Below the pieces are notes generated by a model that did no database searches, had not been told where the DNA came from, and saw only the letters and a list, made by a program, of their open reading frames with translations. Of a DNA stretch of 64,000 bases, positions 1-8,155 are shown piece after piece. Where the stretch lies: contig JAHCIA010000001.1 of assembly GCA_026129465.1 (NCBI GenBank), positions 3,610,001 to 3,674,000 of the forward strand, read 5' to 3'. Each line of letters starts with the position of its first letter. The stretch's first letter is position 1. This DNA is from Flavobacteriales bacterium (GTDB lineage: Bacteria; Bacteroidota; Bacteroidia; Flavobacteriales_F; PHOS-HE28). A program made the position numbers and the translations under genes.

Positions 1-35
1 CCCAGGTTGATCTTGGCGTGGGGGAAGACGATCAT
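1..35 (-). CDS. ispE: IspE N-terminus (4-diphosphocytidyl-2-C-methyl-D-erythritol kinase), partial
   Basis: Only the first 11 codons lie in the window. They read [11 protein letters not shown] from an ATG at 33-35 on the minus strand, which matches the conserved start of Bacteroidetes IspE proteins (M-I-x-F-P-x-A-K-I-N-L-G). IspE phosphorylates CDP-methylerythritol in the non-mevalonate isoprenoid pathway. The gene is divergent from accA, with 83 bp between the two starts. The call rests on this short motif alone and would be settled by the adjoining sequence. Confidence 0.7.
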   Translation of the reverse strand, partial: MIVFPHAKINL

Positions 36-92
36 ATCAACGGCGAAAGTACCTGTGGCACGATAGCCTCCATGCGCAATTCCTCATCCTTC

Positions 93-100
93 TACCTTCG
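93..100 (+). promoter_or_regulatory. -7-like element TACCTTCG upstream of accA
   Basis: TACCTTCG ends 18 nt before the accA ATG at 119. It fits the Bacteroidetes -7 pattern TAnnTTTG with C in place of the third T, a variant repeated upstream of gyrB, mdh and glnN in this window. No clear -33 TTTG is seen at the expected distance. Confidence 0.5.
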
Positions 101-118
101 CTCTCCCAACGAACGAGC

Positions 119-1111
119 ATGCAGACCTTTCTGGAGTTCGAGAAGCCCGTCCAGAACCTCATCGAGCAGATCGAGAAGCTGAAGGAAGTGGCGGACCAGG
201 GTGGTGTGGACGTGAAGGCCAGCCTGAAGGACCTGGAGGAAAAGCTTGATGTTACCCGACGCGAGATCTACGCCAAACTGACGCCGTGGGAGCGGGTGCA
301 GGTGAGTCGTCACCCCGACCGCCCCTACACCCTGAAGTATATCGAGGTCCTGTCCGCTGGTTCATTCGTCGAATTGCACGGTGACCGTACCGTGAAGGAT
401 GACAAGGCCATGGTGGGGGGGTTCGGTTCCATCGACGGCCGCACCGTGATGTTCGTCGGACAGCAGAAGGGCATCAACACCAAGATGCGCCAGTATCGCA
501 ACTTCGGCATGGCCAACCCGGAAGGCTACCGCAAGGCACTGCGGCTGATGAAGCTGGCCGAGAAGTTCGGCAAGCCGGTGGTCACCCTCATCGATACGCC
601 CGGGGCCTATCCGGGATTGGAAGCCGAGGAGCGCGGACAGGGCGAAGCCATCGCACGCAACATCCTGGAGATGACCCAGCTGCGTGTGCCCATCATCTGC
701 ATCATCATCGGCGAGGGAGCCTCGGGCGGTGCTTTGGGCATTGGCGTTGGCGACAAAGTGCTGATGCAGGAGAACACCTGGTACAGCGTCATTTCGCCGG
801 AATCCTGTTCCTCCATTCTCTGGCGCAGCTGGGACTACAAGGAGCAGGCCGCCAAGGCGTTGAAGCTTACCGCCACGGACATGCTCGCCAACAAACTCAT
901 TGACGGCATCATTCAGGAACCACCAGGCGGGGCGCATGCCGATCCGGAGATGGCCTGTCAGTTGGTGAAGACCGAAGTGGTGAAACACCTCAACAAACTG
1001 GTGAGGACCGACCCGGACAAGCTCGTAGAACGGCGCATGCGCAAGTTCTGCGACATGGGTGTGGTGCTGAAGGACCAGCCCAAGGCGGAGCGCAAGCGGT
1101 CTCGCGCCTGA
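119..1111 (+). CDS. accA: Acetyl-CoA carboxylase carboxyltransferase subunit alpha
   Basis: AccA pairs with AccD to move the carboxyl group from biotin to acetyl-CoA, giving malonyl-CoA, the first committed step of fatty-acid synthesis. The 330-aa length is normal for the family. The N-terminus ([20 protein letters not shown]) is the usual AccA helical segment, and the crotonase-like core carries the conserved [15 protein letters not shown] and [14 protein letters not shown] stretches at about residues 195-240. The ATG at 119 follows a -7-like element. The gene converges on the next one with only 3 bp between stop codons, and no terminator hairpin was seen there. Confidence 0.97.
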   Translation: MQTFLEFEKPVQNLIEQIEKLKEVADQGGVDVKASLKDLEEKLDVTRREIYAKLTPWERVQVSRHPDRPYTLKYIEVLSAGSFVELHGDRTVKDDKAMVGGFGSIDGRTVMFVGQQKGINTKMRQYRNFGMANPEGYRKALRLMKLAEKFGKPVVTLIDTPGAYPGLEAEERGQGEAIARNILEMTQLRVPIICIIIGEGASGGALGIGVGDKVLMQENTWYSVISPESCSSILWRSWDYKEQAAKALKLTATDMLANKLIDGIIQEPPGGAHADPEMACQLVKTEVVKHLNKLVRTDPDKLVERRMRKFCDMGVVLKDQPKAERKRSRA

Positions 1112-1114
1112 CCA

Positions 1115-2401
1115 TCAGCGATTCAACAAGGGCAGCACCGCGCCGATCGGGTGCGGTGCGGATATGGTGCCGACCTGTTGGCCTGTTCCGGGGTCGATCA
1201 GATGGACCGTGGCGTCCTGTGCCGCATAGATCCTTCCCGTGGCTTCCTCAAAAGCGAGCCACGTGGCCGATATGCCCTGGGCCAGTGTCACCACCGTATT
1301 CGTGGGGTAATGGAAGCGCACCACCTTGTCCGGCAGGGCGATCGCCCAAGTATCACCGTTCAGGCGGGCCACGAATCGGATGCCGCCTTCGCTGAAGACG
1401 CGCATCTCGAACACGCCTCCCTGCATCACATCACGTTCTTGGATCACACCTTCGCCCGCGCGATCGCCGAAGACCAAGGCTGTGCTGGAAGTTCGCTTGT
1501 CCAAGTGCCGCACATCCAGGTCCAATGGATGCCATGCCAAGGGGATACCGCTCGTATAAGTGTAGCTGACCATGCGACGCTCCGGGAGACTGATGGCCTG
1601 CTCCGCCACCATCAACCGATCGCCTACCACGGCCGTGGCGATGCTCAGGAAGCCTGCTTGCGCCTGTGCCGTGAAGGTCTGGGAACCGCTGCCCAGAAAG
1701 CCGCGGATGAAACCGTCGTTGGTGCCGAAGTATACCCGGCCATCGGTGGGGTCCAGTCGCAGGTGCCGGAAAAAGGGCTGTGCAAGCGCATTCTGATTGG
1801 CCACCTGCCAATTGCCCGCACCACTCCATGTGGGCACACCCAGCATGGGGGCCGACTGGCCGCCAGCCAGGACCACATGGCGCGTATGGCCCACGGCGGT
1901 GCCGCCATTCACGTCGGCCATGGTCAGGAATGTGGACTGCCCCCCCAAGCTGTCGATGCGGGTGATGGTGGCCGGTGTGCCGCCGAAGGGCGTGGTCAGG
2001 AACACCGCCCTGAGCCGAAGCGGTGCGGCTTGCACGTTCACCGGCCGGAATGCGCTTCCGGTGTTCGTCTCATCATCCGCGCGTACGGTGAGTGTGTACA
2101 TGCCCGACGTGATCCTTTCATCCAACACGGGAATATCCCGTTCTATCGTCGCCGAGCTTCCATCCACCGGCACCAGCACCGCGGGAGCCACAGGCACACC
2201 ATTCACATCGGTGAGCGCCATCCACACGCTCTTCAAACCACGGTCATCCTCCACCCGCACGCGCACGGTCAATGTGTCCGGGATGGAAAGTGTGGTACCC
2301 GCCCCGGGCAGAAGTATGGTCACCTTGGGCGCGGTGGTGTCCAGGTCTTTCCTGCATGCCGCGACGGACAAGGCGCACAGCAGCAAGGTCATCCACCCCA
2401 T
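1115..2401 (-). CDS. Secreted lipoprotein with Ig-like N-terminal domain, function unknown
   Basis: The open frame extends to a TTG at 2491, but the ATG at 2399-2401 gives a clean lipoprotein signal (MGWMTLLLCALSVAAC, lipobox Cys at residue 16), so I choose that start (428 aa). The mature protein begins with a bacterial Ig-like segment (APKVTILLPGAGTTLSIPDTLTVRVRVEDDRGL). After it come repeated beta-rich stretches such as GGTPATITRIDSLGG, DPTDGRVYFGTNDGFI, EEATGRIYAAQDATVHLIDP, which look like blades of a beta-propeller. It probably sits on the periplasmic or outer face of the envelope. No catalytic motif was recognised. It is divergent from dnaB. Confidence 0.65.
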   Translation of the reverse strand: MGWMTLLLCALSVAACRKDLDTTAPKVTILLPGAGTTLSIPDTLTVRVRVEDDRGLKSVWMALTDVNGVPVAPAVLVPVDGSSATIERDIPVLDERITSGMYTLTVRADDETNTGSAFRPVNVQAAPLRLRAVFLTTPFGGTPATITRIDSLGGQSTFLTMADVNGGTAVGHTRHVVLAGGQSAPMLGVPTWSGAGNWQVANQNALAQPFFRHLRLDPTDGRVYFGTNDGFIRGFLGSGSQTFTAQAQAGFLSIATAVVGDRLMVAEQAISLPERRMVSYTYTSGIPLAWHPLDLDVRHLDKRTSSTALVFGDRAGEGVIQERDVMQGGVFEMRVFSEGGIRFVARLNGDTWAIALPDKVVRFHYPTNTVVTLAQGISATWLAFEEATGRIYAAQDATVHLIDPGTGQQVGTISAPHPIGAVLPLLNR

Positions 2402-2481
2402 ACGCCACCACGACGTCACCCACACTTGTCCGTATGCGGAAAAGATCTTCACGATCGGATCGTTGATGCGGTGCTCATCAG

Positions 2482-2490
2482 TTATCCACA
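2482..2490 (+). promoter_or_regulatory. Perfect DnaA box upstream of dnaB
   Basis: TTATCCACA matches the strong DnaA-box consensus TTATNCACA exactly. It lies 117 nt before the dnaB ATG and 30 nt upstream of a -7-like element TAATTTCG (2520-2527). A single box suggests DnaA-linked control of dnaB rather than an origin. A 9-mer can also occur by chance. Confidence 0.4.
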
Positions 2491-2519
2491 AGGTAGCGAT
2501 CGCCGGTGGAGCGCGCGGC

Positions 2520-2527
2520 TAATTTCG
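2520..2527 (+). promoter_or_regulatory. -7-like element TAATTTCG upstream of dnaB
   Basis: The sequence fits the TAnnTTCG variant found upstream of several other genes here. It lies 79 nt before the dnaB ATG and downstream of the DnaA box. Confidence 0.4.
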
Positions 2528-2606
2528 CCACCCCGGCCCGGTACCAGGGCGCAGCGAACATCGGCGATCCGCCACCACGCGCTCCACCAGGCCGGTCCTG
2601 CGATAC

Positions 2607-4148
2607 ATGTCAGACCAACCCTACACCGCACCCGATCGCCGGCGCGGGACCACCCGCCGTCCCGTGGCCTCCCTACTGGAGACCGCCCAGGAGGCTGGCC
2701 GCCTTCCACCGCAGGCGCCCGACCTGGAAATGGCCGTGCTCGGCGCCATGATGCTCGAGCGCAACGCCGTGAACAAGGCGATCGAGATCCTGCAACCGGA
2801 GAGTTTCTACGTGGACGCCCACCAGCGCATCTACGCGGTGATCAAGGATCTCTTCGGCGCCGGCCAGCCCGTGGACATCCTCACGGTGACCGAGGCGCTC
2901 AAGGCGAAACATGAACTGGACCTGGTGGGTGGGCCGATCTACATCAGCCGCCTCACCAACCTGGTGGCCAGCAGCGCCAACGTGGAGTACCACGCGCGCA
3001 TCATCAACCAGAAGCATATCCTGCGCGAGTTGATCCGCATCAGCGCGGAGACCATGCGCGACGCCTACGATGACGCCACGGACGTGTTCGACCTGATGGA
3101 CAAGACCGAGAATGGTCTCTACCAGGTCACCAGCGGCAACCTCAAGCGCAACTACGAACCGATGAGCGCGCTGATCGGCCGCTCCATCGAGCAGATCGAG
3201 AACGCCAAGAACAAGACCGGCGGCATCAGTGGTGTGCCAACGGGTTTCGTTGGGCTGGACAAGCTCACCGCCGGATGGCAGCCCAGCGACATGGTCATCG
3301 TCGCCGCCAGGCCCGCCATGGGCAAGACCGCCTTCGTACTCAGCATGGCGCGCAACATCGCCGTGGAGCATGGCCGGGCCGTGGGTGTCTTCAGCCTGGA
3401 GATGAGCAGCACGCAGCTCGTCACGCGCCTCATCGCCAGTGAATCGGGGATCAGCTCGGAGAAGCTGCGCAAGGGCGAACTCAGCGATCAGGAGTTCGAG
3501 ATCCTGCACAAGCACATCGCCCGGCTTGACAAGGCGCCGATCTACATCGACGACAGCGCCGGACTCAACATCTATGAGTTCCGCGCCAAGGCCCGCCGCC
3601 TCAAGAGTGAGCACAAGGTGGACCTGATCATCATCGATTACCTGCAGTTGATGACCTCCGGTACGGAGATCCGCGGCGGAAATCGTGAGCAGGAGATCAG
3701 CCAGATCAGCCGCAGCATCAAGAGCATCGCCAAGGAACTGGAGATCCCCATCATCGCCCTGAGCCAGCTGAGCCGCGCCGTGGAGACCCGTGGTGGCGAC
3801 AAGCGGCCCATGCTCAGCGATCTGCGCGAATCGGGCGCCATCGAGCAGGACGCCGACCTGGTGTGTTTCCTCTACCGCCCGGAGTACTACAAGATCTACG
3901 AGGACCAGCATGGCAGCACGCTGGGCATCGGCGAGGTGATCGTGGCCAAGCACCGCAATGGCGCCGTGGACACCGTGCGCTTGCGATTCATCTCCGAACT
4001 GGCGAAATTCACGGATCTGGAGACCTTCGGCGCCGATCTCGGCGTTGGTGGCATGGGATCCGATGGGCCGGGAGGCGGCTTCCGTACCATTACCAGGCCC
4101 AGCAGAATGAACGATGACCCTGACGAAGACCAAAGCGCTCCTTTCTGA
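2607..4148 (+). CDS. dnaB: Replicative DNA helicase DnaB
   Basis: DnaB is the hexameric 5'-3' helicase that unwinds DNA at the replication fork and recruits primase. The 513-aa protein has the N-terminal DnaB domain (DLEMAVLGAMMLERNAVNKA) and a RecA-like C-terminal domain. The latter carries Walker A AARPAMGKTAF, Walker B DLIIIDYLQLM, and the ALSQLSRAVE and DLRESGAIEQDAD stretches typical of DnaB. The tail is Gly/Asp-rich, as in other Bacteroidetes. The stop overlaps the next gene's start by 35 bp, so the two are probably translated from one message. Confidence 0.97.
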   Translation: MSDQPYTAPDRRRGTTRRPVASLLETAQEAGRLPPQAPDLEMAVLGAMMLERNAVNKAIEILQPESFYVDAHQRIYAVIKDLFGAGQPVDILTVTEALKAKHELDLVGGPIYISRLTNLVASSANVEYHARIINQKHILRELIRISAETMRDAYDDATDVFDLMDKTENGLYQVTSGNLKRNYEPMSALIGRSIEQIENAKNKTGGISGVPTGFVGLDKLTAGWQPSDMVIVAARPAMGKTAFVLSMARNIAVEHGRAVGVFSLEMSSTQLVTRLIASESGISSEKLRKGELSDQEFEILHKHIARLDKAPIYIDDSAGLNIYEFRAKARRLKSEHKVDLIIIDYLQLMTSGTEIRGGNREQEISQISRSIKSIAKELEIPIIALSQLSRAVETRGGDKRPMLSDLRESGAIEQDADLVCFLYRPEYYKIYEDQHGSTLGIGEVIVAKHRNGAVDTVRLRFISELAKFTDLETFGADLGVGGMGSDGPGGGFRTITRPSRMNDDPDEDQSAPF

Positions 4149-5409
4149 CCTCCGCCGGGCGATCATCGTCCTGCTGTTGATGCTCGTTGGGCTGGGTGCC
4201 CAGGCCACCAAGCTGCTCATACCCATGGATGGCAGCCAGCGGGACCACCTCAAGGCCTATGGCATCGCCTATTGGGTCCTGCAGCGCGATCTGCCCGTGG
4301 AATGGCTGCTCAACTACCGGGGCGGCAGTTTTCTCATTGAGCATGTGCGTGCCGTTGAGCAGGAGTGTACCATTCGCGGCGTCACCTTCCAGGTGATCGC
4401 CGATGGGCAGGCGGCCGCCATCCTCAGCGAGATCGCCGACCCCGAGGTGAACATGGAGGTGGTGAGGCTGGAGAAGGCCCCGCGCATCGCTGTGTACGCA
4501 CCGGAATCCTTCCAGCCCTGGGACGATGCGGTGGCCCTGGTGATGGAATACGCCGAGATCCCCTACGACCGTATCTACGATCCGCAGATCATCGCGGGTA
4601 CATTGCCCATGTACGATTGGCTGCACCTGCACCATGAGGATTTCACCGGCCAGTATGGCAAATTCTACCGGGCCTACCGGAACGCGCCCTGGTACCAGGC
4701 CATGGTGCGCGAAGCCGAGGCCATGGCCGCCTCACTCGGGTATGCCAAGGTGAGCCAGATGAAACTCGCCGTGGCCTTGCGGATCCGCGATTATGTGGCC
4801 GGCGGCGGATACCTTTTCACCATGTGCAGCGGTACCGACTCCTACGACATCGCGCTGGCGGCCGAAGGCGTGGACATCTGCACAGCGGAGTTCGATGGCG
4901 ACCCCATGGACCCGCAGGCCCAGCAGAAGCTGGACTACAACAAGACCTTCGCCTTCAAGGATTTCAAGCTCGTCACCGATCCCATGATCTACGAGTTCAG
5001 CGAAATCGACGCCACGGACATCCACGCCCGCATCGGACAGCCGCGCGATTTCTTCACCCTGTTCGATTTCAGCGCCAAGTGGGACATCGTGCCCACCATG
5101 CTGTGCCAGAGCCACGAGCAGGTCGTGCGTGGCTTCATGGGCCAGACCACCGCTTTCCGCAAGGACCTGGTGAAGCCCGGTGTCACCGTCATGGGCGAGA
5201 ACAAGGCCCACGGCACCGTGAAATACATCCACGGCGAATACGGCCTGGGGCAATGGACCTTCTATGGCGGCCACGATCCGGAGGACTACCAGCATATGGT
5301 GGGCGATCCGCCGACCGACCTCAGCCTCCATCCCAACTCGGCGGGTTACCGGCTCATTCTGAACAACATCCTCTTCCCCGCCGCGCGCAAGAAGAAGCAG
5401 AAGACCTGA
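4114..5409 (+). CDS. Secreted conserved protein of the family labelled asparagine synthetase B in Bacteroidetes
   Basis: The 431-aa protein begins with a signal peptide (hydrophobic core IIVLLLMLVGLGAQA) followed by KLLIPMDGSQRDHLKAYGIAYW. Conserved stretches include LPVEWLLNYRGGSFL, EVNMEVVRLEKAPRIAVYAP, MYDWLHLHHEDFTGQYGKFY and GGGYLFTMCSGTDSYDIALA. This matches a Bacteroidetes family usually annotated asparagine synthetase B. I see no N-terminal Cys2 glutaminase domain and no SGGxDS pyrophosphatase loop, so that enzymatic name is doubtful. The MCSGTDS segment resembles a class-I amidotransferase-like turn. Its start lies inside dnaB (35-bp overlap), which implies coupling. The function is unknown. 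Confidence 0.75.
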   Translation: MTLTKTKALLSDLRRAIIVLLLMLVGLGAQATKLLIPMDGSQRDHLKAYGIAYWVLQRDLPVEWLLNYRGGSFLIEHVRAVEQECTIRGVTFQVIADGQAAAILSEIADPEVNMEVVRLEKAPRIAVYAPESFQPWDDAVALVMEYAEIPYDRIYDPQIIAGTLPMYDWLHLHHEDFTGQYGKFYRAYRNAPWYQAMVREAEAMAASLGYAKVSQMKLAVALRIRDYVAGGGYLFTMCSGTDSYDIALAAEGVDICTAEFDGDPMDPQAQQKLDYNKTFAFKDFKLVTDPMIYEFSEIDATDIHARIGQPRDFFTLFDFSAKWDIVPTMLCQSHEQVVRGFMGQTTAFRKDLVKPGVTVMGENKAHGTVKYIHGEYGLGQWTFYGGHDPEDYQHMVGDPPTDLSLHPNSAGYRLILNNILFPAARKKKQKT

Positions 5410-5455
5410 ACACCAGGGCGGCCGTGGTTACCTTGGCCGCCTCCAAGGAGCACGC

Positions 5456-6031
5456 ATGGACCTCAGCAAGATCATCACCATTGCCGGCAAGTCCGGTCTT
5501 TTCCGCATCGTGGCCCAAGGCCGCCAGGCGCTCATCGTGGAATCCCTCACCGACGGCAAGCGCCTGCCCGTGCCCCTCTCCGTGCCGGTCAGTGCGTTGG
5601 AGGAGATCAGCATGTACACCAAGGGTGATGATGTGCCGGTGGGCGAGGTGCTCCGCAAGCTTTACGAGCTGGAAGGTGGCAAGGCGTCGCTGGACCCCAA
5701 GGAGGACGAGGCGAAGCTCTTCGCGAAGCTGGGTGAGGTGCTGCCGGACCATGACCGTGAGCGCATCTATGGCAGTGATGTCCGCAAGTTCTTCCTGTGG
5801 TATGGTCAACTGCTGAAGGCCGGGGATCTCGCCAGGAAGGAAGAGGAGGAGAAAGCCGAGAAGGAGAAGGAAAAGGAAAAGGGTGCGAAGGCCGCCGGCA
5901 CGTCCGCCAAGGACGCCAAACCCAAGAAGGCCGGACCCGCGAAGGCGGCGCGCACCACCGCGCCCAAGCCTGCGGGCACGAGCAAGGCCAAGGCCACCAC
6001 CATGCGCAAGTCCGCGCAACGGGGCAGCTGA
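5456..6031 (+). CDS. DUF5606-family protein with Lys/Ala-rich tail
   Basis: This 191-aa cytoplasmic protein starts MDLSKIITIAGKSGLFRIVAQ and continues through VESLTDGKRLPVPLSVPVSALEEISMYT, the pattern of the Bacteroidetes DUF5606 family. The globular part ends near residue 120 (KFFLWYGQLLKAGDL). A highly charged coiled-coil stretch of Glu/Lys follows, then a Lys/Ala/Pro/Thr-rich tail like histone-like low-complexity tails, which might bind nucleic acid. It lies 46 bp after the preceding gene on the same strand. The function of the family is not known to me. Confidence 0.8.
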   Translation: MDLSKIITIAGKSGLFRIVAQGRQALIVESLTDGKRLPVPLSVPVSALEEISMYTKGDDVPVGEVLRKLYELEGGKASLDPKEDEAKLFAKLGEVLPDHDRERIYGSDVRKFFLWYGQLLKAGDLARKEEEEKAEKEKEKEKGAKAAGTSAKDAKPKKAGPAKAARTTAPKPAGTSKAKATTMRKSAQRGS

Positions 6032-6146
6032 GGCGAAGCAACCCGCACTTCAGGGATCCCACGGCTCGCGGTGGGAATGGCGACCACCACGGCGGAGCAT
6101 CTCACCCCGTGCCCCCCGTAACTTGCGGCACCTGCGTTCGGAACCC

Positions 6147-8117
6147 ATGAGCATGTCCTTCCTCCAGCGTCCTCGTGCCCTCATCATCGCCGTCCTGTCG
6201 GGCGCCATTCTCCTGCTGGCCGCGTGGGCCGATGGGCGGCTGCCCAAGGCCAGTGCCTACCACAGCGACCGCGAAATGGCCATCTTCAAGGGCGGAGGCG
6301 GCCTGGCCAGCGGTTCGAACAACTTCTTCATGGCCAGCGGCGAATGCTACGGTTGCCATGGCCCGGACATCATGAACAACTACGCCAGCGTGGACGCCGA
6401 TGGCAACGACGTGAATGTGATGGACGACTGGCGCAGCACCATGATGGCCAACAGCGCACGCGACCCCTTCTGGCGCGCCAAGGTGAGCCATGAGGTGGCC
6501 GTGAACCCGGCGCACCAGACCGCCTTGGAGGACAAATGCACTTCCTGCCATGCGCCCATGGGCCGCTACGACCATTTCTACTCCGGCACGGGCCCCTACG
6601 GCATCTCCCAGCTCATCTGGGATCCCGTGGCGCAGGACGGCGTATCCTGCCTCGCCTGCCACATGCAGGGTCCGGACAGCCTGGGCCTGCTCTTCTCCGG
6701 CGAGTTGCGTTTCGATACCAACCGTGTGGTCTATGGCCCCTATGACAATGTCTTCGGCTCGCCGATGACCTCCTTCGTGGGCTACACCCCGCTATTTGGT
6801 GCGCACATCAACGATGCCGGCCTGTGTGCTGGCTGCCACACCCTCATCACCGAAACGGCCGACCTGCAGGGCAACCCCACGGGCGATCATTTCGTGGAGC
6901 AGGCCACCTACCACGAGTGGATCAATTCCGTCTTCGATACCAACAGCGACCCAGAGGGTGGCGTCTCCTGTCAGGGTTGCCACGTACCGCGCATCGACGA
7001 TGCCGTGGTGATCTCGGCCAATTACCTCTTCCTGCAAGGGCATAGTCCATTTGGCCTGCACCATTTCGCCGGCGCCAACACCTTCATGCTGGAACTGCTG
7101 AAGAACAACATCACCGCGCTGGGCCTTACCGCCACGCCGGAGCAGTTCGACAGCACCATCGCACGCACGGACCGCCTGCTGAAACAGAACACCCTGCTGA
7201 TGGATGTATCCGTGACGGAGCGCGATCTGGATACGGCCTTCATCGCCGTGAAACTCACCAACCTCGCCGGCCACAAGTTTCCCAGCGGTTATCCCGCACG
7301 GCGTGCCTTCATCGAACTGACGGTTCGCGATGCGGGCGGCAATGTGATGTTCCAGAGCGGAGGATGGGATCCGCAATACGAGGTGATCGGCCACGACGAC
7401 GATTGGGAGCCGCACCACGATGTGATACGCGCACCGCAACAGGCGCAGATCTATGAGATGGTGATGGGCGACGTGAACGGCGACAAGACCACCGTGCTGG
7501 AGCGCGCGAAGTTCCCTTTGAAGGACAATCGCCTGCCACCGCTCGGTTTCACCACCACCCACCCGAGCTACGACACCACGCTCATCGCCGGGGTGCCGGC
7601 CGGGGATGTCGACTTCAACCGCTTCGAGAATGGGGTGGAGGGAAGCGGTACGGACATCACCCACTACCACGTGCCCATGAACGGCCATTCGGGCCTGATC
7701 GAGATCGAGGCGCGTGTCTGGTACCAGGCCGCGCCGCCGCGCTGGATGGAGGAGATGTTCGCGTACAGCACCCCGGAGATCGACACCTTCCGCGCCATGT
7801 ACGAAGCGGCCGACGGCACCCCGGTGCTGATCAAGGAAACCGCCATCACCGATCTGAGCGTGGGCATCGACGATCTGCGGGAACTCGGCGTGCGCATCTT
7901 CCCCAACCCCGTGCGCGATGGTCTGCTGCGCATCGAAGGCATCGGGGCGCGTGTACAGGCGATCGAAGTGTATGACCTGCGCGGCGCCTCCGTGGCCAAG
8001 CTGGTACCCGCTGGCGAGAAGTCCTGGACCGTGCGCCTGCCGCGCGTGGCCGCCACCTATGTGGTGGTGGTGCGCACCGCCGGCCGCGACTTCGTGGAAC
8101 GGGTGGTCGCTTTCTGA
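6147..8117 (+). CDS. Five-heme c-type cytochrome with C-terminal T9SS sorting domain
   Basis: The frame is open from 5883, but the ATG at 6147 begins a normal signal peptide (FLQRPRALIIAVLSGAILLLAAWA) and follows TAACTTGC, so I choose it (656 aa). Five CxxCH heme sites are visible: CYGCH, CTSCH, CLACH, CAGCH and CQGCH, all in the first half. The last 80 residues start with VRIFPNPVRDGLLRIEGIGA and end in VVVVRTAGRDFVERVVAF, a type A T9SS sorting domain. The protein should be matured with heme in the periplasm and then carried to the surface. Its electron partners are unknown. The neighbouring secreted cupredoxin and di-heme peroxidases suggest a redox theme. Confidence 0.88.
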   Translation: MSMSFLQRPRALIIAVLSGAILLLAAWADGRLPKASAYHSDREMAIFKGGGGLASGSNNFFMASGECYGCHGPDIMNNYASVDADGNDVNVMDDWRSTMMANSARDPFWRAKVSHEVAVNPAHQTALEDKCTSCHAPMGRYDHFYSGTGPYGISQLIWDPVAQDGVSCLACHMQGPDSLGLLFSGELRFDTNRVVYGPYDNVFGSPMTSFVGYTPLFGAHINDAGLCAGCHTLITETADLQGNPTGDHFVEQATYHEWINSVFDTNSDPEGGVSCQGCHVPRIDDAVVISANYLFLQGHSPFGLHHFAGANTFMLELLKNNITALGLTATPEQFDSTIARTDRLLKQNTLLMDVSVTERDLDTAFIAVKLTNLAGHKFPSGYPARRAFIELTVRDAGGNVMFQSGGWDPQYEVIGHDDDWEPHHDVIRAPQQAQIYEMVMGDVNGDKTTVLERAKFPLKDNRLPPLGFTTTHPSYDTTLIAGVPAGDVDFNRFENGVEGSGTDITHYHVPMNGHSGLIEIEARVWYQAAPPRWMEEMFAYSTPEIDTFRAMYEAADGTPVLIKETAITDLSVGIDDLRELGVRIFPNPVRDGLLRIEGIGARVQAIEVYDLRGASVAKLVPAGEKSWTVRLPRVAATYVVVVRTAGRDFVERVVAF

Positions 8118-8143
8118 TGGCCGCGGCCTCCAGCCACGAGGAC

Positions 8144-8151
8144 TACCTTTG
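8144..8151 (+). promoter_or_regulatory. TACCTTTG 4 nt before the M28 peptidase start
   Basis: This is an exact TAnnTTTG match. If it is a true -7 element, transcription would start at or next to the ATG at 8156, giving a leaderless or near-leaderless message. The upstream gene ends at 8117. Confidence 0.4.
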
Positions 8152-8155
8152 GGTG

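Noticed and set aside
1151..2914. 587-aa plus-strand frame over the lipoprotein and dnaB start
   Set aside because: The minus strand has a lipobox and Ig-like domain; the plus frame is His/Arg-rich and runs into dnaB in another frame.
2673..4253. 526-aa minus-strand frame opposite dnaB
   Set aside because: dnaB motifs on the plus strand explain the region; the antisense frame has no recognisable features.
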